Shown here: in pieces, positions 25,831 to 34,913 of the stretch
Position numbering within the stretch: the first letter of the stretch is position 1
Layout: the number at the start of each line of letters is the position of its first letter
From: Melioribacteraceae bacterium
GTDB lineage: Bacteria > Bacteroidota > Ignavibacteria > Ignavibacteriales > Melioribacteraceae
Assembly (NCBI GenBank): GCA_016342755.1
Contig: JAEINS010000001.1
Location: forward strand, 1 to 64,000
Length of the DNA stretch: 64,000 nucleotides
Reading direction: 5' to 3'
Made by a program: the position numbers and the translations under genes
Notes under the pieces: generated by a model
Told to the model about the DNA's origin: nothing
Seen by the model: the letters and a program-made list of their open reading frames with translations, nothing else
Databases searched by the model: none

Positions 25831-26376
25831 CTAAACTTTTAATGTAACTGCGTCTTTAAAAGGCTCAAAAGAAACAAAGTCAGCATGATGAACTATAATC
25901 GACTCAACTGTTCTTTTACCTAAATCACCTTCTTTAGAATGATAAGCAATGATATGCTGAACATCAAACGGAAGATCGAATCTATCGGCTATAGAAACAC
26001 CGCTAAAAGGATGACGAAGTAATTTACCGTCTCTGCATGTTCCTAATTTACCGTTAACAATTTCATACTCAAGAAGTTTGCCCACATCAATTAAAATTGC
26101 TCCGGCAATTAAGTAATCCATGTTTATATCCATCTTAAAGTTAGCAGCCATAGTTTTAGCTATATCAACAGAAAGCTGTACGCATGTTCTTTTATGATTC
26201 ATGAATGTTATATCACAGTTATCTATAAGCAGTGAGAATGGTATCTTTTCAAGGTCTTCTGCTGAAAGAACACTTTTTTCTAAAGCATATTCCCAACAGG
26301 CAATTACTTTTTCTTTTAATTCAGAATTTTTAACCCACTCAATTTCCGGCCAAATTCTTAAAACTTCTTCTCTCAT
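25831..26376 (-). CDS. HD-domain-like protein with altered metal motif
   Basis: The 181-residue protein resembles HD-type phosphohydrolases: NHKRTCVQLSVDIA, AGAILIDVGKLLEYE, HPFSGVSIADR, HIIAYHSKEGD and IVHHADFVSFEPF. The defining His-Asp pair reads Ile-Asp (LIDVGK), so one metal ligand is replaced and classical activity is uncertain, although several other His remain. The ATG at 26376 follows a GGGGA site; an upstream TTG at 26388 is less likely. It lies between isocitrate dehydrogenase and aconitase genes, ten bases from the latter, so a housekeeping or regulatory role in that pathway is likely but unknown. Confidence 0.8.
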   Translation of the reverse strand: MREEVLRIWPEIEWVKNSELKEKVIACWEYALEKSVLSAEDLEKIPFSLLIDNCDITFMNHKRTCVQLSVDIAKTMAANFKMDINMDYLIAGAILIDVGKLLEYEIVNGKLGTCRDGKLLRHPFSGVSIADRFDLPFDVQHIIAYHSKEGDLGKRTVESIIVHHADFVSFEPFKDAVTLKV

Positions 26377-26400
26377 TTTATTCCCCAAATTAATTTATGA

Positions 26401-26430
26401 GAGATGACATCTTTCTATAGATGTCATCTC
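26401..26430. repeat. GATGACATC hairpin between isocitrate dehydrogenase and HD genes
   Basis: GAGATGACATCT pairs perfectly with AGATGTCATCTC across six bases. A closely related hairpin lies at 45526-45563. Its position inside the operon suggests partial termination or mRNA processing. Confidence 0.65.
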
Positions 26431-26436
26431 TAAAAC

Positions 26437-27618
26437 TTATTTTAATCTAGCTATAATAGCGTCTGTCATTTCCTGAGTTGTGCAGGCACCTTTAGAAATA
26501 GCATCTGCACCGCCTCGTAATTTCATCATATCATAAGTTCTAACTTTACCTTCTTTAATAACTTCGGCAATAGCTACTTTAATTTTATCTGACTTTTCAA
26601 TTTCGCCTAAATGATCTAACATCATACATGCTGAAAGTACCATTGCTATTGGGTTTACAATAGAAGGATCAAGAGTTTCATATTTAGGAGCCGATCCGTG
26701 AGTTGGTTCAAAAACGGAAACAGTATCACCAATGTTTGCACTGCATGCAAATCCTAATCCGCCAACTAAGCCGGCAAAACCATCGGAGATAATATCACCG
26801 AACATGTTTTCAGAAACTAATACTCCGTAATTTTCCGGATTTTTTGTAAGCCACATCATTTGGGCATCTATATTTGTATCCCAAAGATCTATTCCAGAAT
26901 ACTCTTCGGCAATTTTTTTTGCTTCACCTAACATCATTCCTGAAGTTTCGCGAAGTACATTAGGTTTTTCACAAACAGTTACGTTTTTATACCCGTGTTT
27001 TTTAGCATATTCGAATGCGCTTCTTATAATTCTTTTGCAGGCATTACGCGAAACAATGCGGGTAGAAATTGCTAAATCTTCGCTTGGAACATGTGCAAAG
27101 TTTTTCATTTTAGGATGTGTTTCTAAAGCGTCTCTAACTTGCTTTGGAGGATTTGTCCACTCAATACCGCCGTACATACCTTCTGTATTTTGTCTAAAGA
27201 TTACCGAATCAACTTTAGGCTCTTCAAATCCGCCAGATGCATCTTTTCTAATAAAGTTAAGCGGATTGCCTGTAAAAGCTTTGCAGGGTCTAATACATAT
27301 ATCTAAATTAAAATGCTGACGTAAACCAACAATAGGACTAAAATACACATAACCTTTTCCTTGAAGATCAGGAGAAAGTTCTTTAGCCGCTTCATCTTTT
27401 GGCTTACTGGTAATAGCACCAAATAAACCAATTTTGTGTTCTTCTAAAAGATCTATAGTTCTTTGTGGAAGGGCGTTTCCTTCTGTAATCCAGTAATCCC
27501 AGCCTATATCGCCATGAACGTAATTTGCCTGAAAACCAACAGCTTCTAATACTCTAATAGCTTCTGGTAATACTGTTTTACCAATCCCGTCACCGGGTAA
27601 TGAAACAATAGTCCTCAT
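26437..27618 (-). CDS. Isocitrate/isopropylmalate dehydrogenase family, probably isocitrate dehydrogenase
   Basis: The 393-residue protein is a beta-decarboxylating dehydrogenase: SLPGDGIGKTV, RQNTEGMYGGIEW, metal-binding NMFGDIISDGFAGLVGG and cofactor loop FEPTHGSAPKYE. Context with aconitase and citrate lyase favours isocitrate as substrate, giving 2-oxoglutarate, or the reverse carboxylation. The residues after the cofactor loop do not let me choose NAD or NADP with confidence; 3-isopropylmalate or homoisocitrate specificity cannot be excluded. AGGAC precedes the ATG. It is the first gene of the minus-strand citrate operon. Confidence 0.85.
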   Translation of the reverse strand: MRTIVSLPGDGIGKTVLPEAIRVLEAVGFQANYVHGDIGWDYWITEGNALPQRTIDLLEEHKIGLFGAITSKPKDEAAKELSPDLQGKGYVYFSPIVGLRQHFNLDICIRPCKAFTGNPLNFIRKDASGGFEEPKVDSVIFRQNTEGMYGGIEWTNPPKQVRDALETHPKMKNFAHVPSEDLAISTRIVSRNACKRIIRSAFEYAKKHGYKNVTVCEKPNVLRETSGMMLGEAKKIAEEYSGIDLWDTNIDAQMMWLTKNPENYGVLVSENMFGDIISDGFAGLVGGLGFACSANIGDTVSVFEPTHGSAPKYETLDPSIVNPIAMVLSACMMLDHLGEIEKSDKIKVAIAEVIKEGKVRTYDMMKLRGGADAISKGACTTQEMTDAIIARLK

Positions 27619-27826
27619 AATAATAGTCCTTATATTTAATTTATGTTAGTTAGAATTTTATAATTTCTTAATAATTTTTTCTTTAATGTTACGGTAAGTG
27701 TAACAATTAAATATAATAAATTTCAATTCTAAAAAGCTATAAAATTCGTAAGCAAATTTTCAATTTTTGAAAGATTTTTTCCAGGTATGAAAAATTATAC
27801 AGAATCCAGAATATTATGAAATACAA

Positions 27827-29752
27827 TCATAGTTTAATATCAATTTGAAGGCTGAGACGGTTATCTTTATTAGAGTTTATTTCTGAATTACCTGAGCTTA
27901 ACGATTTCTCGAATGGCTTGTATAATTCAGAATATTTAACAGAAAGATGTAAAAAATCAAAAAACGTATAATTTAACAGCAGATACCATTTGTAACCTTT
28001 GCCAAACAAACCGGAATTACTCATTACTCCGGCAAGATCACTTTCGTACTCGTATAATCGTGATTCATAACTATCTGTATCAAATATCACAAATCGTGTG
28101 TTGATGGCAAATATATCTGAGTATTTATATCTAATATCATGATAAGCCAGAAAACCGGATTCAGCCTTTTGATTGTTTGAGAATTCCAGATCAGCAAACT
28201 CCAGCCTGCTTTTCATTCTTAATTTATTTGATGTAGTATATACTAATTCGAGACGATAATTTTGTTTCTGATTTTCACTCACATCGTATGATTTTATTTC
28301 GTTTTTGTACTTAATATTTAACTGCATATTTCTAATTGGTTTAAGTGCAATATTCAAAAGTGTTTCATTCCCGTTCCTGGGAAATAGATTTCCGAAAGTA
28401 GAAGAAGGAAACTTAAATTGATCGAAATATAGATTTAGTATCCCGAATTCAAATCGCCATTTTAGTCCGGTATAAAAGCCTGTTTCATTTTGTGTATTAC
28501 CGGACTGTTCTCCAAATCCGCTTGAATAAAGGTTAAAATATTCTTTCGGATAATTTCTATAGGATGAAACTAACCAAAAATTATTAGTCAGTTTAAGAGT
28601 TACATTTATAATTGAAGCAATAGATTCTGAGTTTGATGAAGCCTCACCCGCTATAAACATTCTATTAAAATTTGTACTGTAAGAAAGAGAATAGAAGTTA
28701 AAGTTTTTTCCATGTAACTCATTATTATTTACAAATTTAAATGAATTAGAAAACTTAGAATTATAATAAAGTACTCCTATACTGTGTTTTTCTAATAAAG
28801 TGTAATTAGCGGTTACGCCAATAATTTTTTCTTCAACAACATCCTGCTTCTCAAGCTCTGATTCTGTTCTGTGAAAACCGTCATATCTTAAGGATATAAT
28901 TTCATTGGATATTTCATCTAGTGATGCGTCTATATTTTTTTGTGAATAGAATCCGGATAGACTAAAATTTTGGAAAGAAAGTTTAGCTGAAATTCCACGC
29001 ATAAATTTATTTTCATCACTGCTTGTATATTGTTTAAGCGGAGATGATTTTCTATTAACCGTGTTAACTGCTTCTATACCTTTAGAAAATGAGTACGGAC
29101 TCCAGATTGCTAATCCCTGCCCAAACTTTACTAAATAATCTCCAACTATAATTTGATCAAACAGACTTAAGTTTTTTCGTTCAACCGAAAAACTTGTAAA
29201 GTCGGTATATTGTTTTTCGCCTGAATCCTTTTCTGATAAAGCAGTAACTGAGTAATCATTATATCTGAATTTTAAACGTGAATAAAGTTTTGGTTTTGTT
29301 CCAAGATATTTATCATCAAACCCATTAGGATTACTTAACTGATTCTGAATTCTATTTCTAACTGAAACCGTAAAATTTGTCTGCGGGTTTTCTAATACAT
29401 ATTCAGAACTCTTAATTCTAATAAAATATTTTATGGTTATAAATTCCTGCATAGTAATATTTGTCTTAGAAATTATCTCAACAATATTTTTGTAAGGTTT
29501 ATTATCAAATAATTTGTTTGCAAAATCATCATCAGCAAATGGAAGGTTTTTAAGTTCTTCTATTTTACAGTTATTTATGTCAATAGGATTTTCGTATAAG
29601 TCTTCAAGCATATCGAACAATTGCTGTTCGTTGTTATCGCTTGAATGATTTTCTATAATGAAGTTGATTACATCGATAAATGATGAAGATGAATCGACCT
29701 GACCCTTATTTACACAGGAAAACAGAATAAGTATGATAAATGTTTTTTTCAT
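27827..29752 (-). CDS. Exported helix-hairpin-helix/beta-barrel-like protein
   Basis: The 641-residue protein starts with a short signal peptide (TFIILILFSCVNKGQ). Residues about 45-115 contain helix-hairpin-helix-like repeats (NPIDINNCKIEELKNLPFADDD, then a second weaker unit). The remaining 500 residues are rich in aromatic alternating strands ending in LSLQIDIKL, like an outer-membrane barrel. Such proteins are common in Bacteroidota and relatives, but their function is unknown. The gene is four bases after the PorV/PorQ-like gene, so both form one unit. Confidence 0.75.
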   Translation of the reverse strand: MKKTFIILILFSCVNKGQVDSSSSFIDVINFIIENHSSDNNEQQLFDMLEDLYENPIDINNCKIEELKNLPFADDDFANKLFDNKPYKNIVEIISKTNITMQEFITIKYFIRIKSSEYVLENPQTNFTVSVRNRIQNQLSNPNGFDDKYLGTKPKLYSRLKFRYNDYSVTALSEKDSGEKQYTDFTSFSVERKNLSLFDQIIVGDYLVKFGQGLAIWSPYSFSKGIEAVNTVNRKSSPLKQYTSSDENKFMRGISAKLSFQNFSLSGFYSQKNIDASLDEISNEIISLRYDGFHRTESELEKQDVVEEKIIGVTANYTLLEKHSIGVLYYNSKFSNSFKFVNNNELHGKNFNFYSLSYSTNFNRMFIAGEASSNSESIASIINVTLKLTNNFWLVSSYRNYPKEYFNLYSSGFGEQSGNTQNETGFYTGLKWRFEFGILNLYFDQFKFPSSTFGNLFPRNGNETLLNIALKPIRNMQLNIKYKNEIKSYDVSENQKQNYRLELVYTTSNKLRMKSRLEFADLEFSNNQKAESGFLAYHDIRYKYSDIFAINTRFVIFDTDSYESRLYEYESDLAGVMSNSGLFGKGYKWYLLLNYTFFDFLHLSVKYSELYKPFEKSLSSGNSEINSNKDNRLSLQIDIKL

Positions 29753-29756
29753 TTTA

Positions 29757-30569
29757 TTATGACTTAAAAGAAATAATTATTCCGGCCTGGTGAGTTAAGC
29801 CAAGATCCTGATGAGTGAAAAAAGAATAATCGAGTTTGAAGTACAAATAATTTATACCAATACCAACCGAGTATGAAGCTGGTTCATTCTTAAAACCGGT
29901 TCTAATCGATAGAAATTCAATTATGGGATATTCAAGTCCGCCTCTAATTGAAATTGGGAATTCTATTTCTTTTTCAACAGCCAGATTTAAGAAACACTTA
30001 TTAAACAAACTATAAGTAATCCCGGATCTGAAAACCGTTGGTATCTGATTTTCCGAATCACTTACAGAGGCATAATTCAAGTTAGAAATACTAAGTCCGA
30101 ATCGTATGTTTTCTATCGGTTTGTAAATTATTCCGGTATCAAAAATAAAAGCTCCGGCTGACCCATAATTTTTTATTGAAATATTATGATAGTTTAATGT
30201 TATTCCTCCAAACAGATTTTCAGAAATTTCGGCAGCAAAACCAAGAGAAATTGTATTTTCTTTATAAAGATCGAAGCCATAGTTTTTATAACCAACGGAT
30301 ACTGATCCAAAATTAAACGGTTCGGTATAGGCGGCATTACCATTAGCTAATTCCTTCATACCAAAAGGGGAAGGAGAATAGTAAACACCAAATTCTCTCC
30401 ATTTAATTTGCGCTGTTCCGGCCGGATTTGTAAAAAGGGCAAAAACATCGTTGCTAAGAGCAATATCAGAATTAGATAAAGCTATCTGTCTGGCACCTGG
30501 TAAAATTTGAGCGGAACATATTTGTGCCGAAAAAAGTAGAAGCCACAAGATTAAAAAACTATTTCTCAT
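29757..30569 (-). CDS. PorV/PorQ-like outer-membrane barrel protein
   Basis: The 270-residue protein has a signal peptide and then GARQIALSNSDIALSNDVFALFTNPAGTAQI, the N-terminal pattern of the PorV/PorQ/UPF0164 group, followed by amphipathic strands to the end. Family members are outer-membrane barrels, some of which shuttle or attach T9SS cargo. The partner downstream is a helix-hairpin-helix barrel protein. It is divergent from the DUF4835 gene at 30650, with 80 bases between the starts. Confidence 0.75.
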   Translation of the reverse strand: MRNSFLILWLLLFSAQICSAQILPGARQIALSNSDIALSNDVFALFTNPAGTAQIKWREFGVYYSPSPFGMKELANGNAAYTEPFNFGSVSVGYKNYGFDLYKENTISLGFAAEISENLFGGITLNYHNISIKNYGSAGAFIFDTGIIYKPIENIRFGLSISNLNYASVSDSENQIPTVFRSGITYSLFNKCFLNLAVEKEIEFPISIRGGLEYPIIEFLSIRTGFKNEPASYSVGIGINYLYFKLDYSFFTHQDLGLTHQAGIIISFKS

Positions 30570-30649
30570 TATATATACCCTTTGTGGTTTGAATTATAAA
30601 AATCAAATAAGTATATTCAAATGTTTCAAAAAACTTCTATGGAAACTCT

Positions 30650-31534
30650 ATGAAAAAGATCATTCTAGCTATTTTATTATTACCGATTTTTATAACTGCC
30701 CAGGAATTAGAAGCTACAGTAAATGTTAATTACGAATCATTACCAAGTGATTATCGGGATAAACTACATAATTTTGCAAGTATAATTGAAGAATATGTAA
30801 ATACAAACCGATTTACAGACGGCAGTTGGGAATACGAGAAAATAAAATGTTCATTCAACATATTTTTTACCTCTTCTTCAAATCAAACAAATTACAGCGC
30901 CCAAGTTGTGATTACCAGTCAACGCCCGATTGAAAATACAAAAAATAAAATTTTAATGCTTAAAATAATGGATAATAGTTGGAGCTTTAATTATGAACAG
31001 GGTCAGTCATTGTTTTTTGATTTTTCCGAGTTTGATCCGTTAACAAGCTTCTTAGATTTTTATGCTCTGGTAATACTCGGATTTGATTTTGATTCATGGG
31101 AACCTCTTGGCGGCAATGATTTCTTTAACCTTGCGGATAATATTTCATCCCAGGGTGCTAACAGCAGTTATTCATCGGGTTGGCAGCTTGAAAGAGCACA
31201 GTATAATAAACGCGGGTTATTAATGGATTTACGAAACGCTAAATTTCAGCAATTCCGCGAAGACTTCTGTAATTATCATGTAAACGGTGTTGATATATTT
31301 AATCATAATCCGGCAGCCGCTCACAAAGTTATTGTAAAACTAATTGATAACCTTTATGAAAATCGTGATAATATAGATTCAAGAAGTGTGCTGATGAGAT
31401 TATTTTTTAATTCGAAAAGTAATGAGATAGCTGATTATCTTGTTGATTACGAAGATTTAGAAATTTTTGATAAGTTAAAGGCGATTGATCCTGCACATAT
31501 TGCAAAGTACAATGAGATTTTAGATAGTAAATAA
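30650..31534 (+). CDS. DUF4835 family protein, PorD-like T9SS component
   Basis: The 294-residue protein has a signal peptide (LLPIFITAQEL). The body matches the DUF4835 family: NVNYESLPSDYRDKLHNFASIIEEYVN, ITSQRPIENTKNKI, YALVILGFDFDSWEPLGG and SGWQLERAQYNKRGLL. Members are periplasmic or outer-membrane proteins of T9SS-bearing bacteria and are sometimes annotated PorD; their exact role is not settled. A terminator shared with the convergent isomerase gene follows. Confidence 0.8.
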   Translation: MKKIILAILLLPIFITAQELEATVNVNYESLPSDYRDKLHNFASIIEEYVNTNRFTDGSWEYEKIKCSFNIFFTSSSNQTNYSAQVVITSQRPIENTKNKILMLKIMDNSWSFNYEQGQSLFFDFSEFDPLTSFLDFYALVILGFDFDSWEPLGGNDFFNLADNISSQGANSSYSSGWQLERAQYNKRGLLMDLRNAKFQQFREDFCNYHVNGVDIFNHNPAAAHKVIVKLIDNLYENRDNIDSRSVLMRLFFNSKSNEIADYLVDYEDLEIFDKLKAIDPAHIAKYNEILDSK

Positions 31535-31560
31535 GTTGAAAATATTAGTCGTTAAAAGAC

Positions 31561-31596
31561 AACCTCTTGGATTTTAAAATCTAAGAGGTTTTTTTA
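31561..31596. terminator. Terminator between convergent genes
   Basis: AACCTCTTGGATTTT and AAAATCTAAGAGGTT form a 15-base stem with one mismatch, followed by seven T. It ends the DUF4835 gene and touches the stop codon of the convergent isomerase gene. Confidence 0.85.
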
Positions 31597-33570
31597 TTTA
31601 ATCAACTCAACAGAAATTATTATATCATCCTGATCAATTATATCAACTATATTTTTTCCATCCGCAATTCTTCCAAAATTAGAATATCGATGATTTAAGT
31701 GCGGGAAATCGCTGTGCATAACAAACCATTGAGAACCTTCAGTATCTTTTCCTGCACTTGCCATCCCGACAAACCCTTTGTTAAAGGGTTCAGGAGAAAA
31801 CTCCGATACAATTTCGTAACCTGGTCCGCCCCAGCCGGTTCCGCTTTTATCACCAGTCTGAATAACAAAGTTTGGAACAACACGATGGAATATAACGTTG
31901 TTATAATGCCCATTTAAAACAAGTGAACAGAAATTACCGACAGATATTGGTGAAACCAGCGGATTAAATTTAATTACAAAGGAACCTTTATTTGTATTTA
32001 CTACAGCTCCGGCATACGTAAAAGCATTTGTCCAAAGTTCTTCAAAATTATTTGATGGCTTTGTATTCTTAAATTCAGTTTTCTGTTTTAAGGCACAATA
32101 TTTTTGAATTGAGAATAGTTCCGATTTACTAAGTTTTAATAATGCCTCTTTATAAAAATGGTCATCAACTTTTTTGGAAAGATTGCCGAGTGACATTAGA
32201 CTTTCCATAAACTCAGAGTTGTTTAAATATTTATCAATTTGAGTATTAATAATTGTTTTAATCTCATTCTGATTTTTAGAGATAAAGACAGAATTAATTC
32301 CATCAGCTATAATTGAAACGCCCGCCGGAAAATCAGATCCTAATTCTGATAATAGAAATTGAGTTAATTTATTATTATCCCGTAAAGGTTTTTGAAGTGA
32401 AAGAGAGGAGAATAGCAGTTCCAGCAACTCTTTATTAGAACATGTATTCTTAAAGTTCAATAATAACTCAAGATTTTGCTCAGGCTGAGTTAAATTATTT
32501 GCTGATGCCGCTATAATAAACTCACTGCCAATATCATTTCCAAATTCACTTATATACTTAAAAGTATTTACACTGTCTAAAAAACAAAGTGTTTTAAATA
32601 ATTCACCGCGTGTATTTATTGTTAAGGAATAAAGCTGCAAATATTTTTTTATTTCACTGATCACTTCAGAGTTTATCTTTTTTTCAACTTCAATGTTTTT
32701 TAATGAAATTGCAAACTGTCGGCTAACATTTGGGTTTTGATCATTTATGCCTAATAAATATTCTTTAACATTATCTATTGAAGAAAACTTAGAGTATATA
32801 AGTGATTTTGCAGCCTGGCATCTTATTATCCAGCTATCATTGTTCAATAAAGATTGTGTGGTAGTTTTTCTAGCCGGAACAGTTTTTAATTTTTGCAGAC
32901 ATCCTAAAGCATAGTTTTTTAAGCGGATGTTTAGTTTCGAATTATCCTGATTAAGAATACTATTAAGAGCAGGTACAAAACTTTCGTTTGGTCCAATTCG
33001 ATATAACGCAAAGAGTGCTTCAAATTTTCTTGTTGCCGTTGAATAATAATTCTCAAGTTCGTCTTTTAGAATATGATAACTTCCTTCGTCCTTAATATCT
33101 CTGACAAAGAAGTTTACAATCGCGTAAGAAATTCCTTCAAACTTGTTTTTCTTTTTATCGTAATAGAGATTTATAATTTGCGATAGTGTTGATTGATCAC
33201 CGGTTTTTCCCAGTGCTTCAAAACATTCCTTTTCATAAGTTAAATTCTGTTCCATAAAAAGTTTATTTAATAAATACCCGGTAGAAGTTTTGCACTCGCC
33301 TAATTGACCCAAAGCAAAGGCTATGTAATCGCCATATTTATTAAAATCGAGTTTAGTTATTTTTTTAACAAACAAAGTATCTTCGGAATGACTAACACTT
33401 AGAAGCAAAGCTTTAACTTGTTCTGGAGAATTACTTAAAAAATATTCTCCGAAAATTTTATTTGAATAATCTCTTTGGAAAGTATATTTAACTAGTTCGT
33501 GATCATCCGATGAATATTGAGAAAAAATGGGGTTAGCAGCTAAAAGTAAGAATAGTATTATCTTTTTCAT
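31594..33570 (-). CDS. Exported HEAT-repeat/cyclophilin fusion
   Basis: The 658-residue protein has a signal peptide (LLLAANPIFSQ). Residues about 60-480 are HEAT-like helical repeats (LGKTGDQSTLSQIINLY, NDSWIIRCQAAKSLIYSK). Residues about 515-655 are a cyclophilin: VVNTNKGSFVIKF, NVIFHRVVPNFVIQTGD, GMASAGKDTEGSQWFVMHSDFPHLNHRYSNFGRI. The catalytic Arg (FHRVVP) and the Q-W-F pattern are present, so isomerase activity is expected in the periplasm, with the repeats as a substrate or partner platform. CTGGAG precedes the ATG. Confidence 0.88.
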   Translation of the reverse strand: MKKIILFLLLAANPIFSQYSSDDHELVKYTFQRDYSNKIFGEYFLSNSPEQVKALLLSVSHSEDTLFVKKITKLDFNKYGDYIAFALGQLGECKTSTGYLLNKLFMEQNLTYEKECFEALGKTGDQSTLSQIINLYYDKKKNKFEGISYAIVNFFVRDIKDEGSYHILKDELENYYSTATRKFEALFALYRIGPNESFVPALNSILNQDNSKLNIRLKNYALGCLQKLKTVPARKTTTQSLLNNDSWIIRCQAAKSLIYSKFSSIDNVKEYLLGINDQNPNVSRQFAISLKNIEVEKKINSEVISEIKKYLQLYSLTINTRGELFKTLCFLDSVNTFKYISEFGNDIGSEFIIAASANNLTQPEQNLELLLNFKNTCSNKELLELLFSSLSLQKPLRDNNKLTQFLLSELGSDFPAGVSIIADGINSVFISKNQNEIKTIINTQIDKYLNNSEFMESLMSLGNLSKKVDDHFYKEALLKLSKSELFSIQKYCALKQKTEFKNTKPSNNFEELWTNAFTYAGAVVNTNKGSFVIKFNPLVSPISVGNFCSLVLNGHYNNVIFHRVVPNFVIQTGDKSGTGWGGPGYEIVSEFSPEPFNKGFVGMASAGKDTEGSQWFVMHSDFPHLNHRYSNFGRIADGKNIVDIIDQDDIIISVELIK

Positions 33571-33607
33571 AACGCTCCAGAGATATGAGGTGAAATTAAC
33601 AAGTAAA

Positions 33608-33679
33608 TTGTCATTCCATCCGGAGAGAGAAATCTTTGTGATAAGATTTCCCGGTTGTAAAACTCCTTAGAAATGACAA
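33608..33679. repeat. TGTCATTCC-type dispersed repeat
   Basis: It begins TTGTCATTCCATCCGGAGAG and ends TTAGAAATGACAA, with GAAATCTT/AAGATTTC complementary inside. It fills the gap between the cyclophilin and acyltransferase genes. Confidence 0.7.
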
Positions 33680-33700
33680 CTAGAACTTTATTTACAAAAA

Positions 33701-34822
33701 CTAAATTCCTATTTCATAAACTCTATATTTTTTATAGATGTTACCGTCCATCATTTTTGCGCCACGGTTCATCATTTCGTTATCTTCAAGAATCCAGCTT
33801 GCTTCACCATACATTATTCCCTTAGCTTCGGCGCGTTTTGTTATTTCATAATAGAACAATGCATCAAGACCTTTTTTCTGATGTTCAGGAATTACTCCTA
33901 AAGTTATTACTCTTGCTAAATCAATATTCTTTCTGGCTTTTAGAAATTTTAAAATACCGAATGGAAATAATTTCCCATTCATTTTTTTTATAGCTCTGTT
34001 AAGATCGGGTACTACTAATGCCGCGCCAATAGTTTCGCCGTCTTTTTCCATAAAGAGAATTAGATCAGGATCAATTAATGGTTTTAGTTCTTTTGCCATA
34101 TGGTCTATTTCTATACTTGTTAAAGGAACAAAACCCCAGTTTGGAGCCCAAGCTTTTGAATAAACCATTTTGTAGCGTTCAAGTTCTTTATCAAAGTTTT
34201 TCATGTCGGCTGAACGAACAGTAACACCGTTTCTTCTACGGACAATTTCAGCTCCGCGGACAAGTTTTTCCTGAGCTAATAATTTTTTGTTTTCTATTAA
34301 GTATGCATAAAGATCTTTAACTTTTTTCATTCCGTAATTATCCATTAATTCAAGATAATATTCCGGATTGTAAGTCATCATTAAACAAGGAGCTTTATCA
34401 AAACCTTCGAGCAGCATTGCCCATTCATCATTAGATGAGGGATTTGCCGGACCGCGCATTGCTGCTAGTCCTTTATTTTTTATCCATTCTTTTGCGGTAT
34501 CTAATAATTTATTTGCAACATCCTGATTGTTAATACATTCAAAAAATCCAAAAAAACCTATGTTCTCATTATGCGATTCATTATGAAGAGTATTTTCAAC
34601 GGCAGCTATTCTTCCAACTATTTCGCCATTTTGTTCGGCAAGATATAATTCCATATCACCATGAGTAAAAAAGGGATTTTTCTTTTTATCTAATATTTGT
34701 TTCCTTTCCATTATTAAATGTGGCACCCAGTTTGGATCGTTTTCATAAATCTTCCAGGGCAGTTTTATAAAACTCATTAAATCTTTTTTGCCTTCAACTT
34801 TTCTTACTGTAATTGAACTCAT
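33701..34822 (-). CDS. GNAT-fold acyltransferase, probable bacterial ceramide synthase
   Basis: The 373-residue protein begins VRKVEGKKDLMSFIKLPWKIYENDPNWVPHL and contains GNAT-like segments (LYLAEQNGEIVGRIAAVEN, MRGPANPSSNDEW, TLGVIPEHQKKGLDALFYYE). Proteins of this type next to serine palmitoyltransferase include the bacterial ceramide synthase described in Caulobacter, which acylates the sphingoid base. The adjacent serine palmitoyltransferase (34914..36203) and the reductase (36228..37220) support that role here. The start at the ATG 34822 has a GGAG site; the open frame begins four codons earlier with GTG. Confidence 0.75.
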   Translation of the reverse strand: MSSITVRKVEGKKDLMSFIKLPWKIYENDPNWVPHLIMERKQILDKKKNPFFTHGDMELYLAEQNGEIVGRIAAVENTLHNESHNENIGFFGFFECINNQDVANKLLDTAKEWIKNKGLAAMRGPANPSSNDEWAMLLEGFDKAPCLMMTYNPEYYLELMDNYGMKKVKDLYAYLIENKKLLAQEKLVRGAEIVRRRNGVTVRSADMKNFDKELERYKMVYSKAWAPNWGFVPLTSIEIDHMAKELKPLIDPDLILFMEKDGETIGAALVVPDLNRAIKKMNGKLFPFGILKFLKARKNIDLARVITLGVIPEHQKKGLDALFYYEITKRAEAKGIMYGEASWILEDNEMMNRGAKMMDGNIYKKYRVYEIGI

Positions 34823-34870
34823 GAAATTCTCCACAATTAATAATTTTACTTTAATATCTCTTTAAAACAG

Positions 34871-34897
34871 AAAAGCACACTTATAAAGTGTGCTTTT
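34871..34897. terminator. Hairpin between serine palmitoyltransferase and acyltransferase genes
   Basis: AAAAGCACACTT and AAGTGTGCTTTT form a perfect 12-base stem with a three-base loop, 17 bases past the palmitoyltransferase stop. It could limit read-through into the acyltransferase gene. Confidence 0.7.
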
Positions 34898-34913
34898 AAA
34901 AACATTTTATAAT

